Positions 10,107-21,607 of a DNA stretch of 36,918 bases are shown piece by piece. Both the position numbers and the translations under genes were made by a program. Within the stretch, counting starts at the first letter, position 1. Every line of letters begins with the position of its first letter. This DNA is from Bondarzewia mesenterica (Eukaryota; Basidiomycota; Agaricomycetes; Russulales; Bondarzewiaceae). The DNA lies in the NCBI GenBank assembly GCA_004802705.1, contig SGPL01000345.1, positions 1-36,918 of the forward strand. Reading direction: 5' to 3'. The notes below the pieces were generated by a model. That model did not search any database, was not told where the DNA came from, and saw only the letters and a program-made list of their open reading frames with translations.

Positions 10107-11487
10107 TTACTTCTGCCGCTTGTAGATCTTCTCCAAGAAACTCGTGAATACTTCCCTCTTGACGCCGCCGTTCTGTACACCTCCCTCAGGAACTTCGGCA
10201 ATCAGCTTGCACAGACGCTCATAAACATCCTTCTCATACTCCTCATACTCCTGTCGCACTCCGACCTCCTCGAAGACCTTCTTGACGCGGCGCTCGCACT
10301 CAGGGTCCTTCTTGCCATAGTTGGTGTCCAAAATCGCGCGCTGCGCTGGCGTTGCGAGCGAGAGCGCTGTGTTGATACACCATGAGCACTTGTTGTCTAT
10401 GATGTCAGTCCCAATCTTGCCCAGGATCTCCGGCGGGGCACTAAAGTCCAAGAAGTCGTCTTGAATCTGGAAATATTCCCCAAGCGGCAGGAGAATTTCC
10501 AGCGCCGTCTTGTACGGATCAGTTAGGTCATCACTCGGGTCGGACGAGGACGGCGAAGGTGTGAACATTGGAATCCCACAGATGAGCATTGCACAAGCAA
10601 CCGGCAGGTAGAACGAGTAGAACGCAGTCTTATAGATCACGATCAAGGAATGCCTGAAAACGATAAGAACCTGGAACTGATCATACTCAGCGCAAAAGAA
10701 CGTACCGTTCAAGCGAGAACTTGCTGAGGTCGACTTTGGTCTCAGGCGCGGTAATGAGATCGACCAGCTGACCCATCTCCGTCTCATACGAGACCTATTC
10801 ACATTATTAGTTTCCTACCGACGAAATTCGTTCGGTCAACGCACCTCGTGGAACAGGTCCATTAAATCCGTGTAATAAGGCTCTCCGCGGAAGTGCTTGC
10901 GCATCATCTGATACATAGCGCCCTCAAGGAGTAGCGCGTCGTTGACAGCAATGGTGCCAACGTCCGGCTGGCGGTACCAACAGGGCTGACCGCGACGCGT
11001 AACGGAGGAGTCCATGAGATCGTCCGAAACAAGGAAGAAGGCTTGCATCTTCGGTACGTGTTAGTACTCATCAGAGTATCAGGAGAACTGAGTCACTCAC
11101 AAACTCGATACCCCAACCAAGAACAGCGGCCTGCATGTACTCCTCATCCGTCAAGGCGCGACCCTTGAGAATCTGAGCGGTATCAATCACGCTGATGCCG
11201 CGGTTCAGTTTACCACCTGGTACATTGTAATCGAGGACCTGAAGGACAACTCATCAGCGATCGCCGTGTGTAAAGAATAGATACCGTACCCTGCTATACC
11301 AGTCGACTGCGTCCGGGGGCATTCCATGGGTTGAGAAGTGCCCCAGCAGCTCACTGCGAATTGTCGCAAATGCGCCCTCGAAACGTTTACGTGTGGCCTC
11401 TTTCTTTGCTTTCGCAGCAAGACCAGGATGGGGCGGGTGAGCGCCATTAGCTTCAAGAGCGACACCGGGAGTAGGAGTAGCAGGCAT
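10107..11487 (-). CDS. ERG20: Farnesyl diphosphate synthase
   Basis: Minus-strand exons 11290-11487, 11101-11238, 10845-11048, 10706-10794 and 10107-10653 join to about 391 residues. The enzyme condenses IPP with DMAPP and then GPP to form farnesyl diphosphate for sterols, ubiquinone, dolichol and prenylated proteins. Visible motifs: [10 protein letters not shown] near residue 70, the first Asp-rich motif DDLMD at about 121-125 preceded by FFLVS, whose two Phe are the chain-length determinant of farnesyl rather than geranylgeranyl synthases, then the second Asp motif DDFLD at about 275-279 and [12 protein letters not shown] Ser/Pro/Asp insert ([12 protein letters not shown], about 241-252) makes it longer than the usual ~350 residues. 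The ATG at 11487 is the first in frame; the codon at 11499 is GTG. The gene lies between two paralogous zinc-cluster regulators. Confidence 0.95.
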
Positions 11488-12983
11488 GATAACTTGCACA
11501 GTGGATGGGAGAGGGAAAGATGTTATTGTGTGGAGTCAGCCGATTTGCGATTTATTTATCTTCCAAGCAATGGACATCGTACGTTCCAATTCGGCGTCTG
11601 TGCGGAGAGTTTGGGATCATTGTGGACTTCAAGCTTCATCAATCACCGGTATTACGTGCGGAATTGGGTCCAATCGCGGAACCCCATCCGGAATTGGGCC
11701 CAATCGCAGAACTGCCGGACCATGATATACTCATTCTGTTACATCAAGAACTGAGTGCTCTCCATAATTGTAACATGTAACACGACAGACGCGCGGACAT
11801 TTTGGCATGCACATATAAGTATCCACGAAATTTTCACCAATTATTATTGCAACGCACGCAAAAGGCTATTTGAGGGTCGCAATATGCTGTGTCGAATCAT
11901 ACATATGCATTTTTCTGTGCTCTAGCCGTCCCGTGCGTCCGCCGTCGCAATACTATTTGACGGATGTCTGGCGGATATGTATCGCCCAGAAATAGCCCGC
12001 GTCTGCTGTGTTATGGACATATTCGGTACGGGGACGACGCTCTTTCGGACCGTATCCTCTTCTGTTCGTCTCGGTTGACCCTTGTTCGCGCGCTATAACA
12101 GCGACTGAGTTGGTGCCACAGCCCCACATGGCGAACAAGTCTGATATGTGGCATGATCTCTCACACCTTATCTTCTTACGGCATTCCGGAGAGGTGAAAG
12201 CGGTTCACAGACTGTCTGTTGGACACCCTCACCTTCTCAGCTCTTAGTACTTACTTAGTGCTTAGTACTTGCGTCGAAGACTGTTTCATCTCAATACTTT
12301 TCAAGCCACCCATCGAATTGACATATTTGAGACGTGTGATATACTGATTTTAACATTCCCGAATAACAACGGTGGAGTGCTTGACTGCAACGCGTCGCAT
12401 CCGAGCCGACAAATCGGAATATCATCGCGTCCTGTACGAGGGATCCAAATGCGGATGTCGTGTACATGTGCGGATACTAGCTAGCTTGTAAGTATCCTAT
12501 CAGGCAGCCAGTAAGCGTCAAAATCGCGGCGCGCGGACAGGGTTCAAATCAAATCGAACGTTACATTCTAAGATAGAGCACGCAGTTTCATCCTTACACA
12601 TTAACGCTCGCCAAGAGCAATGTACGAAGAGGCAAAAAACCCTTGTGGGCTGCCAACTCAGGCCAACTCGCTTTGGTGGGAACACCGAATACTGACTGGT
12701 CCAATCAGCGAGTGCTGAGTGTAAGTGGGGAAATACAAAGCAAACTCTAATTTATACTTGCTGAAACCCCCGATCACATCAACAAAAATATTAGTATCTG
12801 AACAACACTTGACACAACGATTACTAACAAAGGCTATATGACTTGTAGAGTACCGGTACACAGAGCTTCTAATAAATGACGGGGAAAAATAGATGATAAA
12901 ATTGCATGTTCATGTTTCTTTGACTCCCGACTCAGGCGGCTTCGTTGAAGCCATTAAGAAGTGGCAGGACCTGCACGCCTTCA
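11488..12983. other. 1.5-kb spacer with the FPPS promoter
   Basis: Contains the twin CCAAT palindromes listed separately and a short imperfect repeat of CTTAGTACTT at 12243-12270. The open frames here are short, lack splice continuity and look random. The right end is the 3' flank of the second zinc-cluster gene. Confidence 0.5.
11659..11712. promoter_or_regulatory. Two tandem palindromic CCAAT/ATTGG units in the FPPS promoter
   Basis: A 24-nt unit beginning CGGAATTGGG occurs at 11659 and again at 11689 (30-nt period, two mismatches). Each core is a palindrome, ATTGGGTCCAAT with one mismatch and ATTGGGCCCAAT perfect, so each carries a CCAAT box on both strands. They lie about 170-225 bp upstream of the FPPS start. 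HAP/NF-Y binding is the obvious candidate; the CGGAAT edge might also suit a zinc-cluster protein. Confidence 0.55.
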
Positions 12984-15900
12984 TCATCCGGTCCTTGTTC
13001 TGGGTACCCGGGGCGAATGTTGATGTATATACATATCCCACTCGTCCAAGCTGACCGGACAAATTCAGCACATGTGTTTTCAACAAAATAAATAAAAAGG
13101 CTCGATGGAAGGTTTCGCCTACTCACCTAAAGTTAGCCGGCATCGCGTCCCACACTGACATAGTCATCCTACCGTCGGTCGTCTCTGTGGTGGAAGCTGG
13201 ATGCATGAGCTCTGTGTGTGCATGCACAGATTCCACAGACGGCGCATTCACATAGGTGGATCCTGACGTTGACGGCCGAACATCACTATGGAGTTCAGAC
13301 GGTGACGACTTGAACGAGTGGGGATAAGCGTAACGATCAATCTCCACGTGCGAGTCAGACGTCCGGGGCCTAGAGTAGGATTCAAGCAATGACGAAGATG
13401 TGTCGGACGGACAATCTTTGTCTGCAGTTCCGGGGACGATGTTCGACGGTTCGAGATGAGCGGAAGAAAGAGAGTACCATGCTGCGTGGTTGGTGGTAGC
13501 ATCGTGAGCCGACGAGATGGTGAAAGGCACTAGTGTGGGCACGGATGTGTCACTTTGAGGCGCCATTGCGTAGGCAGGAAGTTGCGTTCCATGCCAGCTA
13601 GGCGGCGGAGGACCAAGCAAAACTCCTTCGGGTACAGAAAGAGTGCCAGTGACATCTTTTGTTCCTTTGAAAGCGGAAGTGTGGGATGTGAAGGGCACGA
13701 AACGAAACTTTGACCCTTCCGACTGCGACGTGGCGAGACCCTCAGTCGAAACGTTTTGTGGAGACGGATTTGAGGCAGAATTATTCCATGTGAAATCTTC
13801 GCATGTGACCAGCTCGCTTAAGATATCTCTGGCAAAGTAATGGAATGCGTCAAAACGAAGGAATACTATGCTGCGACATAAATTTGAACGCACCGTAGCC
13901 GTCCTGCGATATCCCGCCTATTGATGTGACAACACTCAGTTTTCCAGAACGATGCAGATGCAGGCATAGGAATAAAGATCTTGTTTACGCTCACCTTGCT
14001 TCCGCTTCTTTCAAAATTTGCAGACATGCGTGTACGTCCACCAATTCCTTGACGATATCTGCATTCATTCCGGATCGCAGCTTTCCCATAACATTCACCA
14101 TCAAAACGAGGCCACCTAGAAAGGCAGCAATCTATACACTTGATGAGTCGACATTTAGTATGTGACGGCCTGAAGATCGCACCAGGATAGGGAGAGGCTG
14201 TGGTTTGCTCGATCCCCGATGTTGAAGCGTGACGATGCCACAGCACAACCGTGCGGCATTGGTACAGATCGTCAGGGAAGAAGCGGACAGGGGCGATAAT
14301 TTCGTGTTCCCAGGCGAGTGTATAAAGGGACGATGGACAAAAATTTGGACATAACAGTAGTAGCAGTATAACACAGCGGACAGATTCGTGAATGAGTTCT
14401 GTCGCGTTGGATCCCAACGGACTGTATTGGAGAAGATAAATGGTCATTAATGCTTTCAAGGAGACATAAATACGAGCCGTACGATGGTCAGGGACAGAAT
14501 CTACCCATTGATTGAGGTGCGAGTCCAGCTCGGCAACGACGCGCTTCTCCCATTCGGGTCCAAAAAATCCAAGTACAGCTTTCGATTTGTTTGTGGAATA
14601 CTGCAGACAAGTTTTAACATTATCAACGCCAAAACTTTATCAAAAAAAAAAAGTCTTACAATCGTGCGCATTGCGCAAGAATGTACCTGCGTCAGTTTCA
14701 GCATCGAAACAAAACATGACACAGTTGATGGTTTGCCGGGCGGCTGTTTGAATGATTTCTCCGAGTCAGGATGATCCCAATATTCATCATCGCATTCGAT
14801 TGGAAGATCGAGATCGTATCTGCCGTAGAGGGCGATCCATGTTCTGTTAGTCCTCAGAATTTCTTACACAATTGCACTCACTCCTCTTCCGGAATTGCGC
14901 ACGGACGCCCAAGGAGAGAGCTCATTGAGACGTCTATGAAGAGTAGAACCCTGACACAAGGGTCAACCCACGGATATGGAGATGCAATGAAACATACCAA
15001 AATGCGCGCTTCCAAAGTTCACCTTCAACAGTAGGTCCCTCCTTGTAAGCTCTTCGTCGATGCGCTCCCACGTCGATAGCTAGTCTGAGACCGACGCCGG
15101 CCGTTATCCACCACGCGAATGTTGGCGAACCGAACAAAAAAATCACGGCAACCTAACCAAGCAAACCCATGGATCAGGTCAGGAACTCATGCAGATCAGC
15201 GAAATATTGTCATAGGCGCACACTTACAGCATGCATCTGCAGATCATACAAGGTGGGCAAAGTGAGCCCAAAATTCAGCACCATATCCACTTGAGAAAAC
15301 CACTTGTAACCGGCCGAATGCCAGTCATCCGTTCCCTCCAGCAGCACTCGTGGATCCTCAAGATGATTTGCCGCTGCCGCACAAACGAGGAGGAGGAGCT
15401 GACCAAATCCTACGTCACGGTCATGTAAACCGTCAGCCACCGCCGCTTGGAAGGTCGGGCGGTGCAGAAGGGGCAACATCACATTGACCTGCTCGAAGTA
15501 TGCACATACGAGATCTTCAAGCAGATCCTTTTCAGGGAAAATAAACGAGCGGCGGCGGCTTTGGAGTCCACTATGTTCCCACTGAACGAAAAAGAAGATA
15601 TGAGCGTATACAATCGCGGAAAGTTCGGAAACGTACGGGAAACCGCTGCAAGAAGTCGGGTCTCTTATGAGGTGGGCGGAAACTTGGACTATCCCGTTCA
15701 TACTGCCTACCCGAGAAATTCGACTTGGCCTCCACAGCCTTTTGGAGCAACATCACCTCACTTGACTTTCCGAGCCAAGGACTGTGAAGCGAGTGAATGG
15801 AAAGGTCTGCGAGTCTTTCTCGCAGCTCCGGCGACAAATCAAAATCGTACTCGTCGTCACTGGGCTCCGGTTCTTCTTCTCGAAGAGACGGAATCACAGG

Positions 15901-16931
15901 AATGGCAGCATATTCGACAGACTTGGAAGGTTGGGGTTGGTTTAATGATGAGGAAGGCCGCATGTAAGGTAGTTGGGGCATCGTGTTAAATTTTACATGG
16001 TGTACGCCAGCATCATTTGCGAGCGAATTCAGGCCAGTGTCCAATTCTGCGTCGATGTCAGTGTTGGGTAGCACCTGTATTCGGACAAGTCGGACATAGC
16101 GTTTTTATCATAAAGCGGATAGACCGACCTTCTTCAGCAAGTCCTCCATGGCCTGAATCCGCGTCTCGAGGCCGTGGACGTACGTTTGAACAGCCTCTTG
16201 TTCCAGTGTGGCTGCATCTTTTGGAGGCAGCTTTGGTAATCGGCGTTTCTGCAGGAGGGCGATGGAAGTTAGTGCAAAGTCAAAGAACAAAGCCAAGATG
16301 TAACCAAATGCAATGAAAAACAAAAACCTCCTGTGATTATATGTATACAGTGTGAATAGCCCCAATCTGATCATGCATTATAGATCAAAAACCTACGAAA
16401 CCCTTTTTCCTGATCATTCGTATATGGCACGGGCGCGATTCACTGGCATTTCAAGAATACGGTGGTAGACTGCGAGATGAATCTAAGGCGACCATGCTAT
16501 GAAATTGTAAAGCGAATGGCCCGGCAACGGTTGAGTCAAACATTGCCATTGCCAAAGCTTTCCCTCCTTCCCGCGAAGAAAAAAGAAGATCAAAGAGCGC
16601 GGGCCGAATGATAACTTACCTTAATGTACAGATAAGTACAGTCAACATTGAACACCTTGCAGTTGGAACACCGGTTTCCTGGTGTTTCCAAACCATTGCC
16701 TAGCATTCAAACCAATCAGCCCTGTACAGGATGCATAGTAAGTCTCCTTACACCGGACTATTAGGAAGATATTCGTGAGTTGCAGAGTTGCGAAGGGAGG
16801 ACGGTGCGCAGATGTGACATACCTTTCTTTTGCCTGCATCTATCGCACGCCTTTTGAGTCTGTTGTCTCTTCTTCTTGATGGTGTGCGAATTGCCGGCCT
16901 CTGCGACAATATTTTCTTCCGCGGAGGACAT
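12984..16931 (-). CDS. Zn2Cys6 transcription factor with fungal_trans domain (paralog 2, intact)
   Basis: Fifteen minus-strand exons: 16823-16931, 16752-16757, 16620-16699, 16129-16248, 15637-16074, 15228-15581, 14998-15152, 14882-14950, 14660-14819, 14483-14600, 14183-14421, 13995-14131, 13894-13917, 13127-13828 and 12984-13050. They sum to 926 codons (925 residues) with no frame break. The zinc cluster reads ACDRCRQKKVRCNG up to RCSNCKVFNVDCTYLYIK, followed by the coiled-coil linker VHGLETRIQAMEDLLKK. The regulatory domain contains LLHRPTF, DWHSAGYKWFSQVD, WWITAGVGLRLAIDVGAH and FKQPPGKPS, each with a counterpart in paralog 1. The tail is Ser/Thr/Pro rich and ends with VWDAMPANF followed by LDEWDMYI. 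Intron 3 is long (371 nt). Expected to be a nuclear DNA-binding regulator; the regulon is unknown. Confidence 0.9.
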
Positions 16932-17390
16932 TAGTTGATATTGGACGTTAAAACTGCAGGCCTCAGTTGTTGTAAAGGTAGACACGAGATGGAGAGTACA
17001 ACCCAAACAGGACAACTCAGGCGACGGAAACTGAGGCAGCGGAGTCCTCCCGCCGGCAGATGACAGATGCGCGGCACGTAATTGACATGTGATTGAAGTC
17101 TTGTGTCATGGGAATGTAAGCAAAAAATTCTCAAGTGCAGAACTTCAGAAAGCTTGGCGGCAGTGCTCATCTATTTTCACCCAATCAACGGGCGCCGGTG
17201 AACAATGAACATGGTATTCGAAATACATATCTACAATGACTACAATTGCTACAGCACTTCTGCAGCCGGTGTTGCACGCACCGACGGAACTCATGGCGAC
17301 CGAGCAGGGTGATATGGCAATGCGAGATGGTGCGCATGCGTCAAGGCGGCTGACAGGAGGAAGGGGAAGGTGATGCGTAATCTGTAGCCT
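16932..17390. other. Upstream region of paralog 2
   Basis: About 460 nt between the ATG of the second zinc-cluster gene and the 3' end of the next minus-strand gene. A CCAATCA occurs near 17180. No gene is visible. Confidence 0.4.
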
Positions 17391-17826
17391 CTAGCACTGG
17401 AAAACCATGCATGATGTCACCTTCCCAATCCGAATGCTCACAATCTGGTCGAGGAGCTGCCAAACAGAGCCAAGGCGGTCAACTAAACATGCACATCCAT
17501 GTCGCGCGATGACTACTCACTGCGAGACCCTCCTTTGCTCTGCGCTTGTCTTCGCGCGCGAGCTCCTCTAGCGTCGCCTCATGTTCGCGCTTCCATTTGT
17601 GACATTTCGTGATCTCCTACCCGCGATACCAGTTTTGGCATGGAATGCACATCTTGTAGAAGTAGTTACCACCGATGATCACCTTGTAGCCTTTGACGAA
17701 ACAGTAGCATGGGGGTGGAGGCACCGGGGAGGGATTAAGAGATGAGTGGGTTGGAGGAGGTTCCAGGGCTGCGAGGGCTCGGGAATGGGGAGCGTGAGGG
17801 CGAAGCGAGGGTACTGGTGTCGGCAT
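17391..17826 (-). pseudogene. Small Pro-rich gene with an in-frame TAG
   Basis: Exon one (17521-17826) starts with MPTPVPSLRP, runs through a Pro-rich region, a hydrophobic patch (VIIGGNYFYK) and a Cys pair (MCIPC), then hits TAG at 17617-17619. The same frame continues as EITKCHKWKREHEATLEEL, a charged helical stretch with coding character, to a normal GTGAGT donor at 17520. Exon two (17391-17456) joins in phase and ends in TAG. I do not recognise the family, although small basidiomycete proteins with a CxxC and a following coiled coil look similar. The precise splice and frame continuity beyond the stop argues that the TAG is a recent nonsense change or a read-through site rather than the natural end. 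Confidence 0.45.
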
Positions 17827-19174
17827 TAGGGCTGCGGCAGTGGCGTCGGGAAAAGTAGAAGAGTAGGACTTGGGCCTGTGAAGTCACGTCAGACTTGTAT
17901 CTTGACGTCTCGTAGGATGATTAGCTGCCACTCGATGGTAGTGACATGGGCAATGCGCTGTCGATAAATACTATATTAGTGTATGCCACCCTTTCAGCAG
18001 GCTGAACTGAGAGACAAACGGAAGAACTCACCAATTGACAGACAGAAATCAAGATTTGCCAGCCCATTCTACATCACGAACAAGGCGCGAGACAGAGACC
18101 CACTACGATCAATGATCGCCCATCGCCAAGTATCCCAAATCCCACGCGCTCAGGCAATCTGTACCAACTTCGTGAGCGAAGGCGCAGGCGGCTCAACCTG
18201 CCCCGCGTCCGAAGCTGGCTAACGCCCGTTCTCACCCAATCATTGGACACGCAGCAGACGAAGTTGGATTGAGACCCGTCAGGCAGATAAGACTAGCAAT
18301 ATGTACTCACTTGTGGGTACATCATCATCGGACCGGTTCTGAGTCCTTTCGAACGATGGGTTGAAGTCAATTAGGTAGCTGAGTTCGCCCGCCGAATCAG
18401 TCTGAATATCTGAGATCTGCGCCACTTACATAGACCTATGACCGAGGTATTCACAATGGTCTATGAGCATCTACTACGATGGGCACAGTCCGTACAAACA
18501 GCACCCATCGATTTGAAGGCAGTGGCAGGTTCTAAGATCTGCTAAGCATCCAGTGCGAAAAGAAAAGGTCGCTGCTGCGCGCTGGAATCTGAGGCACGTA
18601 CTGAATGCGCCTCAAGCCTTTGCTGGCACTGGGGGGGCGCAAGTATTCGATGCATAGGAACAGCGCTTGAGGCAATTTGCACCGGGAGCTTGAGCGTCTT
18701 GAGGGTCATATTGAATGCACCGCCTCCGAAGCTGCAGCGCCGCTGCACGCTAGGCCACTGCTGTGGGGCGACTAATCAGCTTCAGATCCCGGCGTGACTC
18801 ACATGCCAGCCAGCGCGAAGACCCGGTCTTGCACGAGTCCATAAAATAAACCCTGGAGAGCGTAGATATTCCGGCGAGATGGTGATGACCTGAAAGCAGC
18901 AGCATCTGGCTTCTTCTGACGTTCTTATGCTGTTTCCGGGACATTGCGTTCACAAGAACCGCCCAGTAGTCACGCGTGACGGCTGCTCCGCCTTACCGCT
19001 CATCGCATTCCGGGTCGCAATATGGCCGACCATCAGTTGCAACTTGCCGACTATTCCTCGTCGTTACAAATTGGCAAGCGTTCAGTCGATAAGTACCCGC
19101 CGCCCCACTACCTTTGGCCGCAGCCTGAACTTCTGACTTCACAAGGCATCGTTATCTAGTATCGTGCACTACTC
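17827..19174. other. 1.35-kb intergenic stretch, nothing recognised
   Basis: No open frame with splice continuity or coding character was found on either strand. An open frame at 17983-18222 is rich in Arg, Gln and Ser and looks random. The right part must include the promoter of the CxxC-rich gene; no clear TATA box was seen. Confidence 0.4.
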
Positions 19175-21607
19175 ATGGATCGATTTGACCTTGACGTGCC
19201 CGAAGATGGGAACAGTGATCTTCACACCATTCAATTCGTTCATCCAGATTACCAGTATCCTTCCCAAGACCCTATAGGCTTAGCGGATCCCGCCTTCGGC
19301 ATACTATCAACCGTCTCGAGCATCCACCCTCCTTACCCTCCAGCACACCAGGCCATCTCTGTTCCTGCGTTTCCTCCACACTATGGGCCGCAGGGGATCC
19401 ACGGCCATGTTCACGGTTCTGAATCCATTTCAGACGAAGCCGTCCCCACCCGTTACCTCCAGCAGGCCCCTACTCACCGGCCCATCTTGGAGCCCGCATC
19501 GCAGTCTCAGTACCACCAGTCTCAATTGGAAGTTCTGCGAGAGACACGCCGCATACGAGAGCTCGAACTTCAGATTGCAGAGGAAAAACGGCGAGAAAGT
19601 GAGGAGCGCCGTAAAGAGCGCGAGGCCGAGCTTGCGCTCCAAGAATATCAACTTCGGATCAGCTCTACTAAACAAACCACTCCGTCTCCCACACCAGGTC
19701 ACCAACCCTCGCTTGACTGGTTTCAGCCATCTCTTCAAGACCTTTTTGGGAACCACTTTAATACTCCCACCTCCACACTCGTTTCGTCCACCTCTCTTCT
19801 TGACGGTACTCCTATTCAATCACACGCTCTCGACGCCACGCCTTCTACTCAATCACCCGCTCCATCTCCTTCCAGTATCTTATCTGACTCCATTGCGGGC
19901 ACGTCAACGACCCTAGAACGCGCAAGTAGCAACAAAACAGGCGGCAAGAAGAAAAATACTCGCCTCGTAGAGGAACGCGAAGCCTGTTGTTCGACATGCC
20001 GAAACCTCGTGTGTAAGCTTCAGTTGCGTGGAGAACGTGCGGAGCTAGATGTTCCGTACGACATGTACTATCAATGCAATGCTTGCATGCCTATCCAATC
20101 TACGAAGTCTAGCCGGAAGCGGACCAACCAGGTTGAAGATACCGCATTGCCTACTGTTTGTACGGTCTGCACTCGGATTCAAGGCCATGGCGGTTTTATT
20201 GCCCGCGAAAAGGCACCACTTATGTTCACCGTCGAGGTGCGTTCGTATCTTCTGGGACAATTGGCATTTTCTCACTCCCGTCATAGGTCATCTGCATTCC
20301 ATGCTCGCAGAAGTACAAACGGTAAGCTGCGTTCGATACATAAATATGAACACCTCTCACTTATCAACAGGTGCAGCAACTGCGGAGGGGGTTCGACAAG
20401 AGGTGGTATAGGCAAATGGCGTTGCAAGGAGTTGTTCGACGAAAACCGAAAGACATGTAAACTATCACATGCCAGGTGAGTGTGAAACTCTTCATGCGAC
20501 CAGCCTGGCTCTACGATGACCGCAGGCTGGGTGCACGAGATATGGAACTGTCAGTGTGGGAACTCCCGCGAGATGTGGAAGGTAAGAAAGAGCTCTCCGC
20601 CGTATTGGACGCCTGCGAGCAGATGTGGCGAGAACACATCTATGCCAAGCTCGCCGTTCCAGAGGTAAACCGCTCGACGTATTTGCCATGCATGATTCCG
20701 ATGAAGATTCTATTTCAGATTCTTGAGCACCAAAGCGCACTTACCACCTTCGATGATATTGAGAAGCAAGTTCTCCACCTCGGGTTTCCCGCCCGCCAGA
20801 TGTGGACAGATCCCCCACTGAGCCCGTACCACCACTTGTATGTTGCACTCACTTGGACCAAATCTCGTGCGCGTCGAGACAAAACCAAACCTGAGTGGAC
20901 GCAGTCGAGTAAAGAGGAGAAGTCCATTGACGAATGGGTAGCATACAATACGCGTAGGTCAAGTGTGCTCTTCCCCGCCAACTCCATCCTATGCGAAGCA
21001 TGGTTCACGGAATGGATTGTCACAGGCGCGTTTCCTTAACAGCGCGTTTTGTAACCCTTTGTATACTCATGATTTCTTTAGACCGCACTTTGCTCATTGG
21101 GACAATTACTCCGTTTGACTACGCTGATATCGAGGACCGTAGCACCTTTTCGTATGGCGAGATATTGCAGCGCATCCTCAATGAATTGATGCAGCACAAT
21201 GCCGACTTCCCGGATGATCCTTGGCAACCGCCTGAACACCTTTGGGTCGCAATCAAGGCGAATCCATATTGTGAGCATCCTACTGAACTCTTCAGCTAAC
21301 CTCTCTCGCTGATGCTATATGGCAATGCGCAGCTCTCCGCCAGCGTTTAATGGAAACATTGGAACGCCGTCTCGGTTTCATTCCCCTTGAAGAGTACCTT
21401 ACGCGCTACCCTGGCACAACACGGCATATGTTCAGTGCGGAAGCTACGAGTTGGGCACGTGCTGTCAATATGCGTCCAACTATTGACGGCAAGGAGCTGA
21501 GTGTTCTGGTAAGGTATCTCGGCAAAGCGATTACGCGGGAGGGCTTGGAGCGGCTGAAGGCAGGACATTTGAACAAGAAACCGAGGATGTTGGAGAGTGT
21601 GGGTTAA
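19175..21607 (+). CDS. Large CxxC-rich coiled-coil protein of unknown function
   Basis: Seven exons (19175-20236, 20287-20321, 20371-20475, 20526-20664, 20719-21025, 21082-21270, 21333-21607) close in frame to about 703 residues. The first ~110 residues are Pro/His/Ser rich. Residues ~120-165 form a highly charged coiled coil (segments IRELELQIAEEKRRESEERR and KEREAELALQEYQLRI). A Ser/Pro linker and a basic patch (GGKKKNTR) follow. Five CxxC pairs then come within ~105 residues (CSTC, CNAC, CTVC, CIPC, CSNC), a likely zinc-binding array of no family I recognise. The C-terminal half is Trp- and Glu-rich and globular-looking (ITPFDYADIED, HLWVAIKANP, RLGFIPLEEYLTRYP). Intron 5 appears to use a GC donor at 21026. 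Introns 4 and 5 are the least certain; intron 4 is itself open in frame. The product may be a nuclear scaffold or regulator, but this is only inferred. Confidence 0.7.

Noticed and set aside
10092..10385. Plus-strand 97-codon hydrophobic frame opposite FPPS
   Set aside because: Antisense shadow of the FPPS C-terminal exon; Leu-rich content comes from the complement of Glu/Lys codons.
12243..12272. CTTAGTACTT repeats as a possible CRISPR or regulatory array
   Set aside because: Only two or three imperfect ten-base copies without spacers, in a eukaryotic genome; most likely chance or slippage.
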